From DATDMG01 sp036518955 (GTDB lineage: Bacteria; Actinomycetota; Actinomycetes; Actinomycetales; Kineosporiaceae): a DNA stretch of 11,806 bases. The DNA lies in the NCBI GenBank assembly GCA_036518955.1, contig DATDMG010000153.1, forward strand, positions 1 to 11,806, in the 5' to 3' direction. Position 1 is the first letter of the stretch; the number at the start of each line of letters is the position of its first letter. The notes beneath the pieces are model-generated. The model did no database searches, was not told the DNA's origin, and saw only the letters and a program-made list of their open reading frames with translations. Shown here piece after piece: positions 6,761 through 11,806 of the stretch. A program made the position numbers and the translations under genes.

Positions 6761-7144
6761 TCACCACGAGGTGAGGACGGCCGCCAGGGTTATCGCCGCA
6801 GGCACGGCCTGGACGAAGAGGATTCGACGGTTGGCGGTCGCTGCCCCATAGATTCCGGCGACGCCGATGCAGCAGAGAAAGTAGATCGTGACGTCGCGCC
6901 CAAGATCTCCGCCGTCGATGAGGCCCCACGCCAGGCCCGCGGCGAGGAACCCGTTGTAGAGCCCTTGGTTGGCCGCCAGGGTGATGGTGGCGTCGGCGAA
7001 CTCTGCGGTGGTGCCGAAGGCGGCGCGAGCTCGTGGTGTGCGCCAGAGGAACATCTCCAGCACGAGGATGTAGAGGTGCAGAAGGGCCACCAGTGTTACC
7101 AGCACCCGAGCAGCGATCGACACGGCGAGCGAGTGTACCTGCAC
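6761..7144 (-). CDS. DUF1304 family small membrane protein
   Basis: A 127-residue integral membrane protein with four hydrophobic segments (about 9-31, 50-76, 82-101 and 107-125). It matches the DUF1304 pattern: the first helix with LVALLHLYILVLEMFLW, then a short loop TPRARAAFGTTAEFAD, then LAANQGLYNGFLAAGLAWGL, and later GIYGAATANRRILFVQAVPA. The function of the family is unknown. The length is complete. The GTG at 7144 is the first start in frame but its ribosome site (GTCGAGCG) is poor; the GTG at 7123 is an alternative that still keeps helix 1. It is divergent from the serine-hydrolase gene across 111 bp and upstream of the unidentified gene on the same strand. Confidence 0.9.
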   Translation of the reverse strand: MQVHSLAVSIAARVLVTLVALLHLYILVLEMFLWRTPRARAAFGTTAEFADATITLAANQGLYNGFLAAGLAWGLIDGGDLGRDVTIYFLCCIGVAGIYGAATANRRILFVQAVPAAITLAAVLTSW

Positions 7145-7255
7145 CGCTCGACGTGGGGCTCGCCACGGCGTCGGGCGCCAGGCCGTGAACCGTCGCCGGC
7201 ACCGGGGGCGTGAAGGGAGCGGGCATGCTGGAGACCGGCGCGCATCAAGGGCAAT
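7145..7255. promoter_or_regulatory. Divergent intergenic region with promoters inferred
   Basis: This 111-bp region separates the DUF1304 gene (leftward) from the serine-hydrolase operon (rightward), so both promoters should lie in or near it. I cannot identify convincing -10/-35 boxes or an operator. The only clear signal is AAGGG at 7247-7251, 4 nt before the ATG at 7256, which fixes the hydrolase start. Confidence 0.4.
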
Positions 7256-8614
7256 ATGTCAGGAATGATTGCTATCTCCTTCCGTTGGCGCCGGGTCCGG
7301 GTGCTTGCCGCCGTCGCGGCCGTGGTCGGCCTGTGGGCGACCACGGTGCCGGCCAGTGCCGACGCCGTGAGCACGCGCACCCCGATGGGCCTGATCGGGC
7401 CGGGAGGGCTGCGCGTGGAGCCCTCGTGGCTGCTGGAGCGACGTCTGGCCGCGCCGGGCACCGCCTCGACGGCGACCGCGGCGTCGTCGCCGGCACGGAC
7501 GCCCTTGGCCTCCGAGCTCAAGGCACGGGCGGATGCCCTGGTGGCCGCGGGGGCGGCCGCGACGGTGGGCCGGACGCCGGACCGGCACGGGATCGCGCAC
7601 GTGGCCGCGGGGGTGGAGGAGCGGACGTCGGGACGGCGCGCGGAGAGCGACGACGCGTTCGAGATCGGCAGCATCACCAAGACGTTCATGGCAACGCTCA
7701 CCCTGCAACTCGTCGCCGAGCGGAGGGTGCGGCTCGACGACACCGTCGAACGTTGGCTACCCGGCGTCGTCCCCGCCGGGGACCACATCACGCTGAGGAT
7801 GCTGCTCAACCACACCAGCGGGCTCTACAACTACACGAATGACCCGGCCCTGTTCGAGGCGGTCTCGAACGACCCTGCCCGGGTGTTCAGCCCGCAGCAG
7901 CTGGTGGCGATCGCCACCGCCCACGCCCCGGTCTTCGCGCCCGGCGCGGGGTGGGAGTACTCGAACACCAACTACGTCGTGATCGGCATGATCCTTCGGG
8001 CGGTGACCGGGCTGGCGCCGCGCGACCTGCTGCGGTTGCGGATCACCGGGCCGCTGCACCTGGCCCGGACCTATCTCGCCGACCAGGCTCCGGTCGGGGA
8101 CCGGCCGCACTACCTGCACGGTTACCTGCTGGCGTACGGCCCGGACGGCGTCGCCGCGGACATCGACGTCGCGGGCGTCTCGCTGTCCTGGGGGAGTACG
8201 GCCGGCGCGATGATCTCGACGACGGGGGATCTGGACCGGTTCTTCAACGCCCTGCTCGGCGGCCGGCTGCTGCCCTCGGCGCAGGTGAAGGAGATGGAGA
8301 CCACGGTGCCTGTGCCGAACACCGATGCCAGGGTCGGTTACGGGCTGGGGCTGCTGCGATTGGACACGGACTGCGGAACGGTGTGGGGCCACGACGGTGT
8401 CACTCTCGGGCATCTCAGCGCGGCTCTGTTCACGGTCGACGGGCGTCGCGGGATGGTGTCCGACGTGAGCACCCGACCTGCCACCTGGGGCGCCGAGCCG
8501 GCGCCGGGCACCCCGGACGAGCGTTTCCTGGCGGCCGACACGGCTCTGCAGCGGACCCTGATCTGCTCGGTGTTCGGCAAACCCGCGCCGCAACAGGCCC
8601 CTGCGCCGCAATAG
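7256..8614 (+). CDS. Secreted serine hydrolase, beta-lactamase / D-Ala-D-Ala carboxypeptidase type
   Basis: A penicillin-binding-type serine hydrolase resembling class C beta-lactamases and the R61 DD-carboxypeptidase; expected activity is hydrolysis of a D-amino peptide, amide or ester outside the cell. All three active-site elements are present: SITK (S139, K142), Y-S-N (Y235-N237) and H-D-G (H379-G381). The N-terminus has an Arg-rich start (RWRRVR), a hydrophobic core (17-33) and an AxA-type cleavage site after PASA, so it is a Sec signal peptide. Residues about 37-85 form an Ala/Pro/Thr-rich linker before the catalytic domain. AAGGG just before the ATG supports this start. The 452-residue length is normal. 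The tail is Pro/Gln/Ala-rich. The next gene, 28 bp downstream, is a muralytic-type lipoprotein, which favours a cell-wall target over antibiotic resistance. Confidence 0.9.
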   Translation: MSGMIAISFRWRRVRVLAAVAAVVGLWATTVPASADAVSTRTPMGLIGPGGLRVEPSWLLERRLAAPGTASTATAASSPARTPLASELKARADALVAAGAAATVGRTPDRHGIAHVAAGVEERTSGRRAESDDAFEIGSITKTFMATLTLQLVAERRVRLDDTVERWLPGVVPAGDHITLRMLLNHTSGLYNYTNDPALFEAVSNDPARVFSPQQLVAIATAHAPVFAPGAGWEYSNTNYVVIGMILRAVTGLAPRDLLRLRITGPLHLARTYLADQAPVGDRPHYLHGYLLAYGPDGVAADIDVAGVSLSWGSTAGAMISTTGDLDRFFNALLGGRLLPSAQVKEMETTVPVPNTDARVGYGLGLLRLDTDCGTVWGHDGVTLGHLSAALFTVDGRRGMVSDVSTRPATWGAEPAPGTPDERFLAADTALQRTLICSVFGKPAPQQAPAPQ

Positions 8615-8631
8615 TCGTCGCGACGGGAGGC

Positions 8632-8636
8632 GGAGG
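8632..8636 (+). promoter_or_regulatory. Ribosome binding site of the lipoprotein gene
   Basis: GGAGG lies 6 nt before the ATG at 8643, with a second GGGAGG just upstream. It fixes the start of the lipoprotein reading frame and shows that this second gene of the operon is translated independently. Confidence 0.7.
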
Positions 8637-8642
8637 ACTCCG

Positions 8643-9338
8643 ATGGGTGGTCGAGGCGGCGTGACGAACGGCGGGCGACGGCGGGCGGTCTGGGTGCTGC
8701 TGCCGGCGCTGCTGCTGACCGGGTGCTCCGTCGAGCGGCGGCCCGCATCGGTGGCCGCCGCCTCGAGCAGGGCAGCGACCGGCACGGGATCGGGCGGATC
8801 GTCCCGAACGGCCGGTGGTCCCGCCGGCTCCGGCCAGCTGTCGGACGATCCTGACCCTGCCACGTACGCCGCGCTGGTGACGAAGTATGCCCGGGAAGCC
8901 GGCGTGCATCCGCAGCTGGTCATGGCGATCCTCTACAACGAGTCGTACAAGCCGCACGACCCGGCATTCCAGCGTGCCTGGGCGAGCATGGATCCGGATG
9001 CCTCGCTCGGTATCGCCAACATGCACGAGGCGGCCTTCGACGATACGAAGAAGGGCCGTCCCTTCGTCCGCCGAGAGTGGCAGGAGCTGCCCGACGACCC
9101 GGGGCTGGCGATCGAGGCCGAGGCCTGGTATCTCCACGACCTGGCCGCTCGACTTCCGTCGAGGCGATCGAGTCACTACACGCTCGACGAACTGTGCGCG
9201 CTGGGTTACAACGCCGGCCCGGGGAACATGGTGCTCTTCGCCCGCGGCGCACCCCCGGGGCCCCAGGCTTCGGCCTACCTGACCGAATTCCGCCACAACC
9301 GGGCGATCGCTGCCGACGCGCTGGCGAAGGCGTCCTGA
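8643..9338 (+). CDS. Lipoprotein with lytic-transglycosylase (SLT-like) domain
   Basis: A predicted membrane-anchored peptidoglycan-cleaving protein of 231 residues. The N-terminus has Arg residues (12-14), a Leu-rich core and a lipobox LLTGC, so C28 should be lipidated and hold the protein on the outer face of the membrane. A Ser/Gly/Ala-rich linker follows (about 35-65). The domain from about 70 to 230 shows the lysozyme-like pattern: the catalytic Glu in AILYNES (E100), SLGIANM (121-127) where SLT domains have a similar Gly-rich turn, and LGYNAGPGNM (187-196), matching the conserved A-Y-N-A-G motif. The overall fold class is clear, but the inserts around 130-160 are unusual, so the exact subfamily is not. 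It forms an operon with the serine hydrolase upstream; together they could trim cell wall peptides and glycan strands. Confidence 0.85.
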   Translation: MGGRGGVTNGGRRRAVWVLLPALLLTGCSVERRPASVAAASSRAATGTGSGGSSRTAGGPAGSGQLSDDPDPATYAALVTKYAREAGVHPQLVMAILYNESYKPHDPAFQRAWASMDPDASLGIANMHEAAFDDTKKGRPFVRREWQELPDDPGLAIEAEAWYLHDLAARLPSRRSSHYTLDELCALGYNAGPGNMVLFARGAPPGPQASAYLTEFRHNRAIAADALAKAS

Positions 9339-9357
9339 ACCACGGCAGGTCACCAGC

Positions 9358-9408
9358 GCAGGCGTGCGGAGAAGGCAGGCGTGCGGAGAAGGCAGGCGTG
9401 CGGAGAAG
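9358..9408. repeat. Three perfect 17-bp tandem copies
   Basis: The unit GCAGGCGTGCGGAGAAG occurs three times without a mismatch at 9358-9374, 9375-9391 and 9392-9408. It lies in the 124-bp gap between the convergent lipoprotein and monooxygenase genes, 20 nt after the lipoprotein stop. There are no spacers, so it is not a CRISPR array. I see no strong hairpin in the gap. Confidence 0.9.
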
Positions 9409-9462
9409 GGACGGCCGCGCCGGCTTCAGCCAGGATCGGTGGCGGTCGAACGCGGCGACCGG

Positions 9463-11001
9463 TCAGGTGCCGCCGGTGGGTTCCACCGCCGCCGCGAGTA
9501 CCGCCGGGCGCGGGTTGGGCGGTGGGTACCCGCGGACCTTGCCGCTGGCCGCGGCCGCGAACAGGGCCGGGTGGAAGAGCCCCCACGGGGAGCCGATCAG
9601 GTGATACGTCCGGCTCAGCGTGGCCGCCGCCCTGAGGTTGCCGTGTGCCGCCAGGGCGCCGACCTGGCTGGCCCATGCGTTGAGCACCGCCTGGCTGCGG
9701 GTCTGCGGGGTGCCGCTGTGCGGGAAGCGTACGTCCGCACCCGTGGCCACCGACCAGGGGAACGACGCCAGCTGAGCCATCGACCGCTGCAACCGTCGGG
9801 TCTGCGCGGCGTCCGCCGCCAGCGCTGCACCGGCCGCGAGTCCTCCGACCAGCAGCTCGGCCTGGCAGGCCGCCACCGCAATGCCCTGCCCGTAGACCGG
9901 GTTGAACGCGCACAGGGCGTCGCCGACGGCGAGCAGCCCGGCCGGCCAGTCGGGGACGTCCTCGTAGTGGTGCCGGACGTTCGCGGTCTGCCGGTGGACG
10001 GCGACGTCACCGAGCGGCGTCCACCGCTCGGCCTGGTCCGCGAGCGCCGGGTCGCGCAGGCTCCGCAGGTGGGCGGAGAACTCCGCGGGGTCACGCGGCG
10101 GCCGGTCCGTGCCGAACCCGACGACGCTGACGAGCCATCGTCCGCCCTCGATCGGCAGGGCCAGGCCACCACGAGGTGCCTGGGGTGTGGCCTGGACGAC
10201 GACGCCGGTGCCGTCGCCCTCGTAGACGCGTGTCGCGTAGCCCACCCGGGCGTCCAGGCTGCGCACCGAGGCCGGCCGCACGCCGAGGTCCGCGAGCCGG
10301 TGCGGCAGCCGCGAGCTGCGCCCGGACGCTTCGATCACGACGTCCGCCGCCACCGCCTGCCCGGAGGCGGACTCCAGCACCCAGCCGCCGGCCGGCCCGG
10401 GACCGCGCCGCAGCCGCACCACGTGCTGCCCGGTCCGCAACTCCACGCCGGGCAGGGCGAGGAGTCGGCGCCGGGCCACGAGCTCCAGGAGCGGTCGCGA
10501 GGCGGAGTGGATGTCGTAGCCGTGGTCGCCCAGCGGCGACCAGCCGAACTCGCCCAGCCAGGGCAACCACCCGGTCGAGAGCCGGACCGCGCCGGCTGCG
10601 GTCAGCCCCTCGGTCAGCCCCGGCAGCAGGTGCTCGCCGGCCAGCAGGCCTCGGTGCAGGAACACGTGCGGCTGCGGCCCCTGCGGGACCCCGGACCGGA
10701 CGGCGGCCTCGTCCGACAGCTCGTCCCGCTCCAGGACGGTGACCGCACAGCCCGCGCGATGCGCGGCCGCCGCGGCGAACAAGCCGGCCAGACTCGCGCC
10801 GACCACCGCGACCCGCGGCGTCCGTCCATCGGTTGCCTTCCGCTGCACCACCGTGCGCCCCCAATCCGCTGCCCTCGCAGCATCGCACGGATCCACCCGC
10901 GGGGGGCGCTGCCGTCCGTCGCGGGAGCCCGCGCTCCGTCGTCCGGCCGGGTCAGCGTCGCCGTCGCCGTCGCCGTCGCCAGCGCCGTCGCCGGCGCGCA
11001 T
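9463..11001 (-). CDS. FAD-dependent monooxygenase / epoxidase-like flavoprotein
   Basis: A flavoprotein of the PHBH-like class A monooxygenase superfamily, which hydroxylates or epoxidises organic substrates using NAD(P)H and oxygen. Counting from the ATG at 11001, the ADP-binding fold is VAVVGASLAGL (64-74) with E91 ending the second strand. DVVIEASGRSS (220-230) fits the middle dinucleotide motif, and GDALCAFNPVYGQG (360-373) is the classical GD motif binding the ribityl chain. Substrate is unknown. The first 50 residues are a low-complexity extension with GDGDGDGDAD, coded by a hexamer repeat; relatives usually begin just before the Rossmann fold. I kept 11001 because GAGGG stands 4 nt upstream, codon third positions remain G/C-rich across the extension, and the start is 10 nt after the dehydrogenase stop. 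The GTG at 10851, after a G-rich stretch, is a serious alternative (462 residues). Confidence 0.87.
   Translation of the reverse strand: MRAGDGAGDGDGDGDADPAGRRSAGSRDGRQRPPRVDPCDAARAADWGRTVVQRKATDGRTPRVAVVGASLAGLFAAAAAHRAGCAVTVLERDELSDEAAVRSGVPQGPQPHVFLHRGLLAGEHLLPGLTEGLTAAGAVRLSTGWLPWLGEFGWSPLGDHGYDIHSASRPLLELVARRRLLALPGVELRTGQHVVRLRRGPGPAGGWVLESASGQAVAADVVIEASGRSSRLPHRLADLGVRPASVRSLDARVGYATRVYEGDGTGVVVQATPQAPRGGLALPIEGGRWLVSVVGFGTDRPPRDPAEFSAHLRSLRDPALADQAERWTPLGDVAVHRQTANVRHHYEDVPDWPAGLLAVGDALCAFNPVYGQGIAVAACQAELLVGGLAAGAALAADAAQTRRLQRSMAQLASFPWSVATGADVRFPHSGTPQTRSQAVLNAWASQVGALAAHGNLRAAATLSRTYHLIGSPWGLFHPALFAAAASGKVRGYPPPNPRPAVLAAAVEPTGGT
10957..10992. repeat. GTCGCC hexamer repeat at the monooxygenase 5' end
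   Basis: Four perfect GTCGCC units run from 10957 to 10980, followed by AGCGCC (10981-10986) and another GTCGCC (10987-10992). Read on the minus strand this codes alternating Gly and Asp near the start of the monooxygenase. Such in-frame hexamer tracts can gain or lose units by slippage without breaking the frame. Confidence 0.8.
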
Positions 11002-11011
11002 CGGACCCTCG

Positions 11012-11806
11012 TCACTCCGGGCTCGGCCCGACCTCCGCCGGTCGTCCGACGTCCTGTCCCGCTCCGGGGGTCCAGTCGACGGCGGACAATCGGGCCAGCG
11101 CGCGGATGAGCGCGTGGACGCCGTCCCCGCCGCCTCCTTGAGCGCGCAGTGCGACGTACAGCTGATGGGCCAGGGCCAGGCCCGGCAGGCTGAGGTCCAT
11201 CCGCCGGGCCTCGGCGAGGGTGATCTCCAGGTCCTTGATGAAGTGCGCGACCATGAACCCGGGCGCGTAGTCGCCGTGGAGCATCCGGGGGGCGTAGTTG
11301 GTCAGTGACCAGGATCCCGCTGCTCCTCCGCTGACCGACTCCAGCACGGTCTGCGGGTCCAGGCCTGCCTGGTGCGCGTAGAGGAGTGCCTCGCAGACCC
11401 CGATCAGGCCGGTGGCGATCAAGGTCTGGTTGACCATCTTGGTGTGCTGGCCACTGCCGGGTCCGCCCTGGTGGACGATGGTCGTCCCCATCAGGCCGAG
11501 TACCGGTCGCAGGCGATCCACGGTGTCGGCGTCCCCGCCGATCATGATCGAGAGGGTGCCGTTGCGGGCGCCGATGTCACCGCCGGAGACCGGCGCGTCC
11601 ACGCTGTGCACGTCGCGCTGACGGGCGGAGGTGTAGATCTCACGGGCCAGCGAGGGGTCGCTGGTCGTCAGGTCCACCAGCACCGTGCCGGGGCGAGCCG
11701 CTGACAGGGCACCGTCGGTTCCGAGCACGACCTCACGCACGTCCGAGGGGTAGCCCACCATGGTGAAGACGATGTCGGACGTCGCGGCAACCGCCGCGGG
11801 GGTGTC
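11012..11806 (-). CDS. NAD(P)-dependent beta-hydroxyacid dehydrogenase (3-hydroxyisobutyrate dehydrogenase family), 5' partial
   Basis: An oxidoreductase of the 3-hydroxyisobutyrate / tartronate-semialdehyde / 6-phosphogluconate dehydrogenase superfamily. The gene runs off the right edge, so the GxGxxG cofactor motif at the N-terminus is not seen. Visible are VFTMVGYPSDVREVVLG, VLVDLTTSDP, the substrate-binding DAPVSGGDIGARNGTLSIM, and GSGQHTKMVNQ, whose lysine is the catalytic base/acid of the family, followed by the all-helical C-terminal domain with FIKDL. The visible 264 residues suggest that about 25-40 are missing. The final 20 or so residues after AVDW are a Pro/Gly-rich tail. It lies 10 bp upstream of the monooxygenase on the same strand, so they are probably co-transcribed; a shared pathway is possible but not shown. 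Exact substrate is unresolved within this broad family. Confidence 0.9.
   Translation of the reverse strand, partial: DTPAAVAATSDIVFTMVGYPSDVREVVLGTDGALSAARPGTVLVDLTTSDPSLAREIYTSARQRDVHSVDAPVSGGDIGARNGTLSIMIGGDADTVDRLRPVLGLMGTTIVHQGGPGSGQHTKMVNQTLIATGLIGVCEALLYAHQAGLDPQTVLESVSGGAAGSWSLTNYAPRMLHGDYAPGFMVAHFIKDLEITLAEARRMDLSLPGLALAHQLYVALRAQGGGGDGVHALIRALARLSAVDWTPGAGQDVGRPAEVGPSPE

Noticed and set aside
6014..7213. 399-codon open frame on the plus strand
   Set aside because: It overlaps the DUF1304 gene and the unknown gene on the opposite strand. Composition is Gly/Arg/Asp-rich and it has no domain.
7256..8614. Antibiotic-resistance beta-lactamase (ampC-like)
   Set aside because: The motifs are shared by DD-peptidases and esterases; the neighbour is a muralytic-type lipoprotein and no AmpR-type regulator is present.
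9358..9408. CRISPR-like repeat
   Set aside because: Copies are directly adjacent with no spacers, and no cas genes are present.
9364..11109. 581-codon open frame on the plus strand
   Set aside because: It is antisense to the FAD monooxygenase; the Arg/Gly/Pro-rich product has no recognisable motifs. High GC makes long shadow frames common here.

Overview
The window is very GC-rich, with strong G/C preference at third codon positions and frequent GTG starts. Together with the protein families present, this points to an actinobacterial chromosome. A genus cannot be named from the sequence. I see no rRNA, tRNA, CRISPR array, transposase or phage gene.

Layout. (1) 2-703 (+): end of an exported-type polysaccharide deacetylase, cut by the window edge. 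(2) 856-4080 (+): a tight three-gene unit. It holds an ANL-superfamily adenylate-forming enzyme of the PaaK/CapK type, a MurD-like Mur ligase (ATGA overlap) and a small monotopic phosphoglycosyl transferase (about 44-nt overlap). It ends at a strong hairpin (4083-4115) that faces a convergent patatin-like phospholipase gene (4127-5365, -). (3) 5366-5768: about 400 bp with no convincing gene, followed by 5769-6691 (-), an unidentified protein gene that seems to run out of frame into the C-terminal part of an alpha/beta-hydrolase-like protein. Upstream of it is a DUF1304 membrane protein gene (6761-7144, -). (4) 7256-9338 (+): a secreted penicillin-binding-type serine hydrolase and, 28 bp later, a lipoprotein with a lytic-transglycosylase fold. 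(5) 9339-9462: a convergent gap holding three perfect 17-bp tandem copies. (6) 9463-11806 (-): a FAD-dependent monooxygenase lying 10 bp downstream of a beta-hydroxyacid (3-hydroxyisobutyrate-type) dehydrogenase that is cut by the right edge.

How the genes may work together. Several genes concern the cell envelope: the deacetylase, the Mur-like ligase, the sugar-1-phosphate transferase, the serine hydrolase and the transglycosylase. The most interesting unit is 856-4080. The phosphoglycosyl transferase would load a sugar phosphate onto a polyprenyl carrier. The ANL enzyme would activate a carboxylic acid, and the Mur-like ligase would make an amide or peptide bond. The ligase keeps the ATP-handling motifs of MurD but differs at the positions that bind D-glutamate in MurD. 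The product is unknown; an acyl- or aminoacyl-decorated envelope glycan or glycolipid is the simplest inference.
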